Positions 54,353 to 63,392 of a stretch of 64,000 nt of DNA are shown one piece after another. The position numbers and the translations under genes are program-made. Position 1 is the stretch's first letter; every line of letters starts with the position of its first letter. This DNA is from Endozoicomonas gorgoniicola (GTDB lineage Bacteria > Pseudomonadota > Gammaproteobacteria > Pseudomonadales > Endozoicomonadaceae). Under the pieces are notes generated by a model. The model saw only the letters and a list, made by a program, of their open reading frames with translations, was not told the origin of the DNA and ran no database searches. The stretch is from assembly GCF_025562715.2 (NCBI RefSeq), contig NZ_JAPFCC010000001.1:5026001-5090000 (forward strand). The letters run 5' to 3'.

Positions 54353-54609
54353 GCCTTTTCCTTACTACTAACAAAGACAAAAAGGAAAGCTGCCTTTGCA
54401 ATTTATGGGCGCAGTATATGAGCTGACTGCAGACCTGAAAAATCAATAAAAGATCAGGGAGATATAAGTGATTCTTATCCCTATTGTTAGTATCAGAAAT
54501 AGGCGCTATGTTTCATCTCCGGACTTTGGGCGGCGGTTGGTTGCCTGCTTTAGTAAGTCCTGGTGCAGTGCCAGAAGTGACCAGAAAACAGAAAGGCTGG
54601 GTTGACGGT

Positions 54610-55506
54610 ATGCATATCACTTTACGGCAGCTGGAAATTTTTAAGGCCGTTGCGCAGTGTGGAAGGGTAACGGCTGCAGCCGAGTTGCTGTTTATTTCCC
54701 AACCTGCGGCCAGTATGGCGCTGTCTGAGCTTGAGAAACACCTTGGGTCGCTGTTTGATCGACACCAGGGGGCGTCCATGACTTTAAACGATGCTGGTCG
54801 TGCGTTGCTGCCCATGGCCTGTGAGCTGGTTGATCGGGCAAAAGAGATAGAGCAGCAGTTTATTGATGGCAGTTGCTATGAGCAGGGTGTTCTTAAAATC
54901 AGTGCCAGCTCTACGGTTGGCAACAATCTGATGCCCAAAATCCTTGGTGACTTTTCCAGAGAGTTTCCCAGAATCCGCACCGAACTGACGATTGATAACT
55001 CGCGCAGCATCGTCAATAGCCTGGTGACTATGGATATTGACATGGCGGTTGTTGAAGGCATCTGTCTGCATCCGGATATCGATGTTCACACCTGGCGGGA
55101 GGATGAACTGGTTATTATTGCGCACCCGGACCATCCTCTGGCGAACAAAGATAATGTTGAGCTTAAGGCCCTGAAAGACGAGAGCTGGATTCTGAGAGAA
55201 TCGGGTTCTGGTACGCGGGAGCTGTTTGATGAAGTCATTGCTTCACAGCTGGTGACCCCCAGAATACTGATGAGCCTGAATCGCTCAGAGGCCATCAAAC
55301 AGGCCGTTTCGGACGGTTTGGGTATTGCGTGCATTTCCAGGCTGGCGGTCTGGCGTGCAGTTAATGGTGGTCTGCTGTCGATCATTAACGTCAGGGACCT
55401 TACCCTTAAACGGTATTTTTATCTTCTGCTTAATCGTAATAAGTACCGCAGCGGTGCTGTTCAAAAAATAACCGACTTTATTCTTTCTAAAAGAGAGGGT
55501 GAGTAG
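54610..55506 (+). CDS. LysR-family transcriptional regulator
   Basis: The 298-residue protein has an N-terminal winged helix (LRQLEIFKAVAQCGRVTAAA ... SQPAASMALSELEKHLG) and a LysR effector domain, with the ILRESGSGTRELFDEV loop near residue 195 typical of the YeiE/CysJ-regulator-like group. ATG 54610 is chosen since it gives the family start (MHITLRQLEIF). Its target is unknown; neither neighbour is divergent, so it may act elsewhere. Confidence 0.9.
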   Translation: MHITLRQLEIFKAVAQCGRVTAAAELLFISQPAASMALSELEKHLGSLFDRHQGASMTLNDAGRALLPMACELVDRAKEIEQQFIDGSCYEQGVLKISASSTVGNNLMPKILGDFSREFPRIRTELTIDNSRSIVNSLVTMDIDMAVVEGICLHPDIDVHTWREDELVIIAHPDHPLANKDNVELKALKDESWILRESGSGTRELFDEVIASQLVTPRILMSLNRSEAIKQAVSDGLGIACISRLAVWRAVNGGLLSIINVRDLTLKRYFYLLLNRNKYRSGAVQKITDFILSKREGE

Positions 55507-55941
55507 CAAATACTACTCACCCTTGAAGCTGGTTGATTTCTCTATAGGGTCATCTGGATGAAGCAGGCCAAAAAAACAGGCCTGACTTTAACAGGTGAAG
55601 GAACTTGAATAGGTATCTGGCATGTATGTCTAAAGACCTGTAGGGGTAGTGTTTGTTTTTTAGTCTGTTTTCTGGTGATTAATAAATAGTCGTGCTGGAT
55701 ATTGTTTGCACTGTTTTATGAGTAGATGAAGCTTTGTCTTGAAGGATAATAGTTAATTACTGTTAATCTATTGGTTGAACGTAGGTACTTCTACACATTA
55801 TACTTCTCGCCGCTGGGGGAGAGAAAAACAGCTAAAAAGTCAGTGCGATGAGACCAAAAAATAGACAACAATGTTACGTCAGGCGAACAACTGAGCTCCC
55901 TTATCAACTTACGCATAACAGTCCAGCAGGTAGTGAACTCT
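55507..55941. promoter_or_regulatory. Leader and promoter region of the ATP synthase operon
   Basis: There is no gene in this 435-bp gap. CAGGCC and GGCCTG form a short A-loop hairpin at about 55565-55585, a weak terminator for the LysR gene. The AT-rich part after 55640 must contain the atpI promoter, but no box is convincing by eye. Confidence 0.45.
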
Positions 55942-56358
55942 ATGTCTGAAGTCAGGGCGTGGAAATACAACAACTTAAGCCGCTACCCACATTTGCGCCG
56001 TCCTGCGGTTCATCGGGTTGTGCTTGCCCAGTTGTTGACTACATTGTGCTTGTCCCTGTTTTTGTTACCGATGGGAATTGTCCATGCCACTTCCGCTTTC
56101 CTGGGCGGGCTGGCGTGTGCCATTCCTAATGCCTATCTGGTCTGGAAGGCATTTCGTTACAGGGGTGCAAACGCTGCACAAAAAATTGCCAGATCTTTTT
56201 ACCAGGGAGAAGCAGGTAAGTTTGCATTAACCATGCTGGCTTTTGTCCTGATTTTTACTCTGGTGAAACCGGTTGAACCGCTGTCGCTCTTTGGCGCATT
56301 TGTACTGGTTCAGGCGGTAAACTGGTTTACACCTTTGCTGATCGGGTTTCGTCAGTAA
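55942..56358 (+). CDS. atpI: ATP synthase protein I
   Basis: Small membrane protein that helps assemble the c-ring. The 138-residue product has four hydrophobic segments and the ALVWKAFRY-like and FTPLLIGFRQ parts seen in AtpI. ATG 55942 has GCAGGTAG upstream; a GTG three codons earlier is possible. First gene of atpIBEFHAGDC. Confidence 0.88.
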   Translation: MSEVRAWKYNNLSRYPHLRRPAVHRVVLAQLLTTLCLSLFLLPMGIVHATSAFLGGLACAIPNAYLVWKAFRYRGANAAQKIARSFYQGEAGKFALTMLAFVLIFTLVKPVEPLSLFGAFVLVQAVNWFTPLLIGFRQ

Positions 56359-56394
56359 AGAACGATTAGCTTTTGATGGTTAACGGGGAACTCC

Positions 56395-57261
56395 ATGGCA
56401 GCAACTGCTTCTGAATATATTCAGCACCATTTGCAGAATCTGACCTTTGGTCAGCTACCAGAAGGACTGGAACGTGCTGATGGTACTATTACGGCTGAAC
56501 CTGTCTGGACTATTGCTCAAAGTGCCTACGAAGCCAAAGCGATGGGTTTCTGGGCGCTTAACCTTGACAGCCTGTTCTGGTCGGTTTTACTTGGCATTGT
56601 ATTTCTGTCTCTGTTTATGAAGGTTGCGCGAAACGCAGAGAAAGGTGTGCCTTCAGGATTTCAGAATGCCATAGAAAGTGTTGTCGAGTTCGTTGATAAC
56701 AGTGTTAAAGATTCTTTCCACGGTAAAAGTGACCTGATTGCTCCTTTAGCACTGACCATATTCGTCTGGGTTCTGTTTATGAATCTTATGGATTTGATTC
56801 CGGTAGACTGGTTGCCCGGCGTTGCCACCCTCACTGGCCTTCCCTATATGAAAGTGGTGCCTTCTACTGACCTGAATATAACCCTGGGCATGTCACTTTC
56901 CGTTTTCGGGCTGGTTATTTTTTATTCCATAAAGGTAAAAGGTGCAGGCGGTTTCCTTAAAGAGTTGACACTTAATCCGTTCCGTAGCTCCAACAAGTTG
57001 GTTCAGGCTGTCCTGATTCCCATCAACTTACTGCTGGAGTCGGTAACACTGATCGCTAAGCCGGTTTCTCTGGGACTACGGTTGTTTGGCAACCTTTATG
57101 CCGGGGAGCTGATCTTTATCCTGATTGCAATGCTTGGCTATTTCCAGCTGCCATTGCATTTTGGTTGGGCAGTATTCCATATTCTGGTTGTCACTCTACA
57201 GGCATTTATCTTTATGACCTTAACTATTGTTTACTTGACTATGGCGAATGAAAAGCACTGA
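56395..57261 (+). CDS. atpB: ATP synthase subunit a (F0)
   Basis: Proton-channel stator subunit of F0, an inner-membrane protein with about six helices. The 288-residue protein holds the essential Arg in SLGLRLFGNLYAGELIF (near residue 225) and the C-terminal LQAFIFMTLTIVYLTMA. Length and motifs are normal for gammaproteobacteria. Confidence 0.98.
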   Translation: MAATASEYIQHHLQNLTFGQLPEGLERADGTITAEPVWTIAQSAYEAKAMGFWALNLDSLFWSVLLGIVFLSLFMKVARNAEKGVPSGFQNAIESVVEFVDNSVKDSFHGKSDLIAPLALTIFVWVLFMNLMDLIPVDWLPGVATLTGLPYMKVVPSTDLNITLGMSLSVFGLVIFYSIKVKGAGGFLKELTLNPFRSSNKLVQAVLIPINLLLESVTLIAKPVSLGLRLFGNLYAGELIFILIAMLGYFQLPLHFGWAVFHILVVTLQAFIFMTLTIVYLTMANEKH

Positions 57262-57353
57262 ACTTTCTCATTAGCAGATACCAGGTTGTATTTAATAACG
57301 TGGCCTCAACGGGGCGAATTTAGTAAAAAAAACGACGACAGTCGGGAGGGTGT

Positions 57354-57608
57354 ATGGACTTAGTAGTAGGTCTGACGGTAATTAGCGTAGCATTCATGCT
57401 GGGTATTGCAGCATTAGCCACGGGAATAGGCTTCGGCCTTTTAGGGGGGAAATTTTTGGAGGGGGTAGCGCGTCAACCGGAAATAGCACCTATGTTGCAA
57501 ACCAAGATGTTTATTCTTGCAGGTTTGCTGGACGCAGTACCTATGATTGCTGTGGGTATTGCACTGTTCTTCACGTTCGCTAATCCGTTTGTGGCTCTCG
57601 TTCAATAA
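57354..57608 (+). CDS. atpE: ATP synthase subunit c (F0)
   Basis: The 84-residue hairpin protein forms the rotating ring. It has the polar loop RQPE (40-43), the Gly-rich first helix GIGFGLLGGKFLEG and the proton-carrying Asp60 in LLDAVPMIAVG. Asp60 and the adjacent residues are the proton type rather than the sodium type. A GGGAGGG ribosome-binding site precedes it. Confidence 0.98.
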   Translation: MDLVVGLTVISVAFMLGIAALATGIGFGLLGGKFLEGVARQPEIAPMLQTKMFILAGLLDAVPMIAVGIALFFTFANPFVALVQ

Positions 57609-57805
57609 TCAGCGATACCTGGTATCTGGCTGTTACAGTAGGCTGATTCAAAGATCCGGTTGGAAGGTTAAAGCAGTACAGCCGGCTTACTGGGAGCCAA
57701 CAGCTTGAGCGGCAACCCCGGTGGAACGCTGTCTCAGGCTGACAAGAAAAAACAGTGCGGGTTGATTTGAATATCTTTTGAAACAACTGGAGCACAGGAG
57801 TTTGC

Positions 57806-58276
57806 ATGAATATAAATGCGACCCTTATAGGTCAGTCGATAGCGTTTGCTGTGTTTGTGTGGTTCTGCATGAAGTATGTATGGCCCCCTATTATGCAGAA
57901 CCTGAACGCCCGGAAAAAACAAATTGCAGATGGTCTGACTGCTGCCGCCCGTGGCAAAGAGGAGCTGGAAGTTGCACAACTGAAAGCCACTGAACAGCTG
58001 CAGGGGGCGCGTGAGCAGGCTCAGGAAATCATCGATCTTGCCAACAAGCGTGCAGGACAGATTGTTGATGAAGCCAAAGAGCATGCCAAAGAGGAAGCTG
58101 AAAGAGTGAAAGCTGCTGCCCAGGCTGATATTGAACAGGAACTCAACCGTGCTCGTGAAGCATTGCGTGCTCAGGTCGCTGTTCTTGCCGTTACCGGAGC
58201 CGAACGGATTCTTGGTAAAAACCTGGATGAGTCTGCCAACAGCCGTCTGGTTGATGACCTGGTGGCGGAATTATAA
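57806..58276 (+). CDS. atpF: ATP synthase subunit b (F0)
   Basis: The 156-residue peripheral stalk subunit has one N-terminal membrane helix (IGQSIAFAVFVWFCMKYVWPP) and a long charged coiled coil (ARKKQIADGLTAAARGKEEL onward). The gap of about 200 bp after atpE is longer than usual and has no gene, only weak inverted repeats. Confidence 0.97.
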   Translation: MNINATLIGQSIAFAVFVWFCMKYVWPPIMQNLNARKKQIADGLTAAARGKEELEVAQLKATEQLQGAREQAQEIIDLANKRAGQIVDEAKEHAKEEAERVKAAAQADIEQELNRAREALRAQVAVLAVTGAERILGKNLDESANSRLVDDLVAEL

Positions 58277-58288
58277 AGAGGGTTAACC

Positions 58289-58822
58289 ATGGAATTGACC
58301 ACATGTGCCCGTCCTTACGCTAAGGCCGCATTTAAGCTGGCCAAGGAACTTGGCCAGCTGGATGAGTGGTCCCGGATGCTGACACTGTGTGTCAGCGTAT
58401 CCAGGCATGAGGCTGTTGACCGGATGTTGAACGACCCGTCCACAAACGGTGACATGAAGGCAGAGGCTTTTATCCAGTTGTGTGAGGGCAGCCTTACGGT
58501 TGAAGTCGAAAACTACATCAGGGTTCTTACCAATAAAAAACGCATTTCACTGCTGCCGCATATTGATGTGCTGTTTGAGCAGATGAAATCACAAGATCAG
58601 AGTTATCAGGATGTAGTCGTAACTTCAGCGTTCCCTCTGACGGAATCTCAGGAAGAGAAGATCGCTAAAAAAGTTGAACAGCGTCTTGGGCGAAGTGTCC
58701 GGATGCACACAAAAATAGACAGCGACCTGGTGGGTGGGGTGATCGTAAAAGCTGGCGATCTCGTGATCGATGGCAGTGTTCGTACCCGCTTGACCGAGTT
58801 GGCTGATGCAATGATTTCATAG
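58289..58822 (+). CDS. atpH: ATP synthase subunit delta (F1)
   Basis: The 177-residue stalk protein links F1 to subunit b. It starts ELTTCARPYAKAAFKLAKE and has the C-terminal signature DLVGGVIVKAGDLVIDGSVRTRL of delta/OSCP proteins. It follows atpF by 12 bp. Confidence 0.97.
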   Translation: MELTTCARPYAKAAFKLAKELGQLDEWSRMLTLCVSVSRHEAVDRMLNDPSTNGDMKAEAFIQLCEGSLTVEVENYIRVLTNKKRISLLPHIDVLFEQMKSQDQSYQDVVVTSAFPLTESQEEKIAKKVEQRLGRSVRMHTKIDSDLVGGVIVKAGDLVIDGSVRTRLTELADAMIS

Positions 58823-58920
58823 TTATTTTTTAGCTATTTCAATGGCTACTCAGTCTTTGGTTAACAGCCTGGAGCTGAAAAATAGCTGGTTTTAATAGCT
58901 ACAAATTTGGCAGGTAAGCT

Positions 58921-60477
58921 ATGCAACTGAATCCTTCCGAGGTCAGTGACATCATCAAAAGCCGCATTGCGCAACTTGATGTGTCCAGTGAAGCGCAAAA
59001 CGAAGGTACCATTGTCAGTGTGACCGACGGTATCGTTCGTATCCATGGTCTGGCCGACGTTATGTACGGGGAGATGATCAAATTCTCCGGTGGCGTATAC
59101 GGCATGGCTCTCAACCTGGAACAGGACTCCGTAGGGGCTGTTGTTTTAGGCGACTACGGTCATCTGGCTGAAGGTCAGAGTGTTCAGTGTACAGGTCGAA
59201 TTCTCGAAGTTCCGGTGGGCAAAGAGCTGCTCGGTCGTGTGGTGGATGCATTGGGTAATCCGGTTGATGGCAAAGGGCCTCTGCAAGCCTCTGATTCTTC
59301 GTCACTAACAACAGCACCCATTGAAAAGGTCGCACCGGGGGTTATTGCCCGTCAGTCGGTGGATGAACCGGTGCAGACCGGATACAAGTCCGTTGACTCA
59401 ATGGTACCCATTGGGCGTGGTCAGCGTGAGCTGGTCATTGGTGACCGCCAAACCGGTAAAACCGCTCTGGCTGTCGATGCCATCATCAACCAGAAAGGTA
59501 CTGGCATCAAGTGTGTCTACGTGGCCATCGGCCAGAAGCAATCCACCATTGCCAACGTTGTACGAAAGCTTGAAGAACACGGTGCAATGGAACACACCAT
59601 CGTTGTGGCTGCTGGTGCTGCAGATCCGGCTGCTATGCAGTTTCTTGCTCCTTTTGGTGGTTGTTCAATGGGCGAGTACTTCCGTGACCGTGGTGAAGAT
59701 GCCCTGATTGTTTATGATGATTTAACTAAGCAGGCCTGGGCATATCGGCAGATCTCTCTCCTGCTGCGTCGCCCTCCCGGTCGAGAAGCTTATCCTGGTG
59801 ACGTTTTTTATCTCCACTCCCGCCTGTTGGAACGTGCTGCCCGTGTCAATGCAGACTACGTAGAAAAAATTACTGACGGTGAAGTTAAAGGCCAGACCGG
59901 CTCATTAACGGCTCTGCCCATCATTGAAACTCAGGCAGGTGACGTATCTGCCTTTGTACCCACCAACGTAATTTCTATTACCGATGGTCAGATTTTCCTT
60001 GAAACGGATCTATTCAACGCGGGTATTCGTCCGGCGATGAATGCTGGCGTATCGGTATCCCGGGTAGGTGGTGCTGCTCAAACAAAAATCATTAAAAAGC
60101 TTGGTGGCGGTATTCGTCTGGCACTGGCTCAGTATCGTGAGCTTCAGGCATTTGCCCAGTTTGCATCAGACCTTGATGAAGCCACACGTAAACAGCTTGA
60201 GCACGGTCAGCGCGTGACCGAACTGATGAAACAGAAGCAGTATGAGCCTCTGTCAGTCGCCGAAATGGGTCTTGTTATTTATGCGGCAGAACATGGCTAC
60301 CTGGAAGATGTTGCGCTGAACAAGATCGGTGATTTTGAAGCGGCTCTGCTCAGTTTTGCCAAAGCTGAATACAGTGAGTTGATCGCCAGGGTGAATGAAA
60401 CCGGCGACTACAACGACGACATTCAGGCAGGTATCAAGGAAGCCATTGAAAAGTTCAAGGCCACCCAGACCTGGTAA
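58921..60477 (+). CDS. atpA: ATP synthase subunit alpha (F1)
   Basis: The 518-residue nucleotide-binding subunit has Walker A GDRQTGKTALAVD (near residue 170), ALIVYDDLTKQAWAYR (Walker B region) and PAMNAGVSVSRVGGAAQ with the ATP-synthase alpha/beta signature and arginine finger. Length is normal. It is preceded by a gap of about 100 bp. Confidence 0.99.
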   Translation: MQLNPSEVSDIIKSRIAQLDVSSEAQNEGTIVSVTDGIVRIHGLADVMYGEMIKFSGGVYGMALNLEQDSVGAVVLGDYGHLAEGQSVQCTGRILEVPVGKELLGRVVDALGNPVDGKGPLQASDSSSLTTAPIEKVAPGVIARQSVDEPVQTGYKSVDSMVPIGRGQRELVIGDRQTGKTALAVDAIINQKGTGIKCVYVAIGQKQSTIANVVRKLEEHGAMEHTIVVAAGAADPAAMQFLAPFGGCSMGEYFRDRGEDALIVYDDLTKQAWAYRQISLLLRRPPGREAYPGDVFYLHSRLLERAARVNADYVEKITDGEVKGQTGSLTALPIIETQAGDVSAFVPTNVISITDGQIFLETDLFNAGIRPAMNAGVSVSRVGGAAQTKIIKKLGGGIRLALAQYRELQAFAQFASDLDEATRKQLEHGQRVTELMKQKQYEPLSVAEMGLVIYAAEHGYLEDVALNKIGDFEAALLSFAKAEYSELIARVNETGDYNDDIQAGIKEAIEKFKATQTW

Positions 60478-60530
60478 ACATCGGTGTATCAAAGCCAGCT
60501 TCCGGTAACGGTGGCTGGTGAGGACTGAAA

Positions 60531-61391
60531 ATGGCAGGCGCAAAAGAGATTAGGACGCAAATATCGTCCATCAAAAGTACGCAGAAGATCACCAGCGCCA
60601 TGGAAATGGTGGCAGCGAGCAAAATGCGTAAAGCCCAGGATAGACGGGAAACCAGTCGTCCCTATGCAGAACGCATCCGTCAGGTTGTCGGACATGTTGC
60701 TCATGCTAATGCCGAATACAATCACACTTATATGTTTGAGCGGGAAGTGAAGCGAGTTGGCTTCATTATCGTTTCAACAGACCGTGGTTTGTGTGGTGGT
60801 CTTAACATCAACCTGTTCAAGAAAGCCGTTTCTGAAATGAGTGGCTGGAAGGATAAAGGCGTTGAGATTGACCTTTGCCTGATTGGCAGTAAGGCTGTTT
60901 CATTCTTCCGTAACTACGGTGGCAATGTTATCGCGGCTATCACTCATATTGGCGACTCACCCAGCATTGGCGACCTGATCGGTGGTCTGAAAGTGATGCT
61001 CGACAGCTACGATGAGGGGGCGATTGATCGCCTGTTCGTAGTGCATAATGAGTTTGTGAATACTATGGCGCAAACACCAACGTCATTGCAGTTGTTGCCT
61101 CTGGTAGCAGACGGTGATGATTCACTGAATAAACCCTGGGATTACATCTATGAACCCGATGCTAAAAAGCTGCTGGATGGGTTATTAGTGCGTTATATCG
61201 AATCCCAGGTATTTCAGGCTGTGGTAGAAAATAATGCCTGTGAACAGGCGGCACGAATGGTTGCCATGAAGAGTGCGACTGATAACGCCGGAAACCTGAT
61301 TGACGATTTGCAACTGGTTTACAACAAGGCTCGTCAGGCAGCAATCACGCAGGAATTGTCAGAAATCGTAAGCGGCGCCGCAGCCGTTTAA
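60531..61391 (+). CDS. atpG: ATP synthase subunit gamma (F1)
   Basis: The 286-residue rotor shaft has both coiled-coil ends: KEIRTQISSIKSTQKITSAM at the N-terminus and NLIDDLQLVYNKARQAAITQ ELSEIVSGAA at the C-terminus (the family signature). The order atpA-atpG-atpD is standard. Confidence 0.98.
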   Translation: MAGAKEIRTQISSIKSTQKITSAMEMVAASKMRKAQDRRETSRPYAERIRQVVGHVAHANAEYNHTYMFEREVKRVGFIIVSTDRGLCGGLNINLFKKAVSEMSGWKDKGVEIDLCLIGSKAVSFFRNYGGNVIAAITHIGDSPSIGDLIGGLKVMLDSYDEGAIDRLFVVHNEFVNTMAQTPTSLQLLPLVADGDDSLNKPWDYIYEPDAKKLLDGLLVRYIESQVFQAVVENNACEQAARMVAMKSATDNAGNLIDDLQLVYNKARQAAITQELSEIVSGAAAV

Positions 61392-61447
61392 AGCGCTGCA
61401 GCTTTGTAGTGCACGGCTGTAAAAAAGAAAAAGGTAGAGGGTAGGTT

Positions 61448-62824
61448 ATGAGTAGCGGTCGTATCGTACAAATAATCGGCGCCGTCATTGACGTCGAATT
61501 TCCAAGGGAAAGCGTTCCCAAAGTGTATGATGCTTTAACAGTAGACGACAAAAGTCTTGTTCTGGAAGTGCAGCAACAGCTGGGCGACGGTATTGTGCGT
61601 TCCATTGCTATGGGCTCCACTGAAGGGGTCTCCCGTGGGCTGGCGGTCAATAATACCGGCGCACCGATTCAGGTGCCAGTTGGTAAAGAAACCCTGGGAC
61701 GCATTATGGATGTTCTGGGTGATCCTATCGATGAGAAAGGTCCCATCGGTGAACAGGAGCGAGCTTCTATTCACCGCAAAGCCCCCAGTTATGCTGACCA
61801 GTCTGCATCTAATGAACTGCTGGAAACGGGCATCAAGGTTATCGATCTGGTTTGCCCGTTTGCCAAGGGCGGTAAGGTGGGTCTGTTCGGTGGTGCTGGT
61901 GTTGGTAAAACCGTCAACATGATGGAGCTGATCCGGAACATCGCGATTGAACACTCTGGCTTCTCAGTGTTTGCCGGTGTGGGTGAGCGGACTCGTGAAG
62001 GTAATGACTTCTATCATGAAATGACCGACTCCAACGTTATTGATAAAGTATCGCTGGTGTACGGCCAGATGAATGAACCGCCCGGTAACCGTCTTCGTGT
62101 TGCATTGACTGGCTTGACCATGGCGGAAAAGTTCCGTGATGAAGGGCGTGATGTACTGCTGTTTATCGACAACATCTATCGTTACACCCTGGCGGGTACT
62201 GAAGTGTCAGCATTGCTGGGTCGTATGCCATCGGCTGTAGGCTATCAGCCCACTCTGGCTGAAGAGATGGGTGTTCTGCAGGAACGGATTACTTCTACAA
62301 AAACCGGTTCCATTACCTCCATTCAGGCTGTGTATGTCCCTGCGGATGACCTGACTGACCCTTCGCCGGCCACTACTTTCTCGCACCTTGATGCAACCGT
62401 TGTACTGAGCCGTGATATCGCCTCTAAAGGTATTTATCCGGCGATTGACCCACTGGATTCCACTTCCCGTCAGTTAGACCCTCTGGTGATTGGTCAGGAA
62501 CATTACGAAGTAGCCCGTGGTGTACAAACCGTTCTACAACGCTACAAGGAACTGAAAGACATCATCGCGATTCTGGGTATGGATGAACTGTCTGAAGAAG
62601 ACAAACTGACCGTTTCCAGGGCTCGTAAGATCGAACGTTTCCTGTCTCAGCCATTCTTCGTAGCAGAAGTATTTACCGGATCTCCTGGTAAATATGTATC
62701 GCTGAAAGATACCATCAGAGCCTTCAAGGGTATTCTGGATGGTGAATACGATAACCTGCCAGAACAAGCGTTCTACATGGTAGGTTCTATTGAAGAAGCG
62801 GTTGAAAAAGCCAAGTCCATCTAA
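61448..62824 (+). CDS. atpD: ATP synthase subunit beta (F1)
   Basis: The 458-residue catalytic subunit has Walker A GGAGVGKTVNMMELIRN (near 150), the catalytic Glu in GVGERTREGNDF, Walker B DVLLFIDNIYRYTLAG and the signature PAIDPLDSTSRQL. Length and motifs are normal. Confidence 0.99.
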   Translation: MSSGRIVQIIGAVIDVEFPRESVPKVYDALTVDDKSLVLEVQQQLGDGIVRSIAMGSTEGVSRGLAVNNTGAPIQVPVGKETLGRIMDVLGDPIDEKGPIGEQERASIHRKAPSYADQSASNELLETGIKVIDLVCPFAKGGKVGLFGGAGVGKTVNMMELIRNIAIEHSGFSVFAGVGERTREGNDFYHEMTDSNVIDKVSLVYGQMNEPPGNRLRVALTGLTMAEKFRDEGRDVLLFIDNIYRYTLAGTEVSALLGRMPSAVGYQPTLAEEMGVLQERITSTKTGSITSIQAVYVPADDLTDPSPATTFSHLDATVVLSRDIASKGIYPAIDPLDSTSRQLDPLVIGQEHYEVARGVQTVLQRYKELKDIIAILGMDELSEEDKLTVSRARKIERFLSQPFFVAEVFTGSPGKYVSLKDTIRAFKGILDGEYDNLPEQAFYMVGSIEEAVEKAKSI

Positions 62825-62893
62825 AGCCCGGATTTATCTTTCTTCCTCTATATATAGAAGAAGGAAGATAGATACTAAGAGAGGTAACAAAAT

Positions 62894-63319
62894 ATGGCGA
62901 ACACAGTTCACTGTGACATCGTTAGTGCCGAGGAGGAGATTTTCTCCGGGCAGGTTGAAATGGTTGTTGCCACGGGCTCTCTCGGGGATTTGGGGATAAC
63001 TCCCGGCCATACTCCACTGTTAACAGAGTTAAGCCCAGGCCCGATACGCCTTATTGCAGAAGGTGGAGAGGAAGAAGTGTTTTATATTTCCGGTGGATTT
63101 CTGGAAGTACAGCCTTCTCAGGTAAAGGTTCTGGCTGACACGGCTCTGCGTGCAGACGATATGGATGAAGCGGCAGCAGCAGAAGCCAAGAAGCTGGCTG
63201 AACAAGAATTGACCAATCAGAGTGGCGAGTTCGATTACTCCCGTGCAGCAACTCAGCTGGCTGAAGCCGCAGCACAGTTGCGGACACTGCAGGCCATCCG
63301 CAAGAAGCTGGGTAAATAG
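62894..63319 (+). CDS. atpC: ATP synthase subunit epsilon (F1)
   Basis: The 141-residue regulatory subunit has the beta-sandwich part (HCDIVSAEEEIFSGQVEMVV; GDLGITPGHTPLLTEL) and a helical C-terminal hairpin (about 90-138) that can block rotation. It is the last gene of the operon and is followed by a terminator. Confidence 0.97.
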   Translation: MANTVHCDIVSAEEEIFSGQVEMVVATGSLGDLGITPGHTPLLTELSPGPIRLIAEGGEEEVFYISGGFLEVQPSQVKVLADTALRADDMDEAAAAEAKKLAEQELTNQSGEFDYSRAATQLAEAAAQLRTLQAIRKKLGK

Positions 63320-63363
63320 CCTACTAATTCTCCTTCAAAGAGATAGCTTATTCATAATCAATG

Positions 63364-63389
63364 AAAGCCCTGAATTTCCGGGGCTTTTT
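63364..63389 (+). terminator. Terminator after the ATP synthase operon
   Basis: AAAGCCC and GGGCTTT form a stem with a 10-base loop, followed by more T on the plus strand. It ends the atp transcript 4 bp before the stop of the convergent zinc-finger gene. Confidence 0.8.
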
Positions 63390-63392
63390 CCC

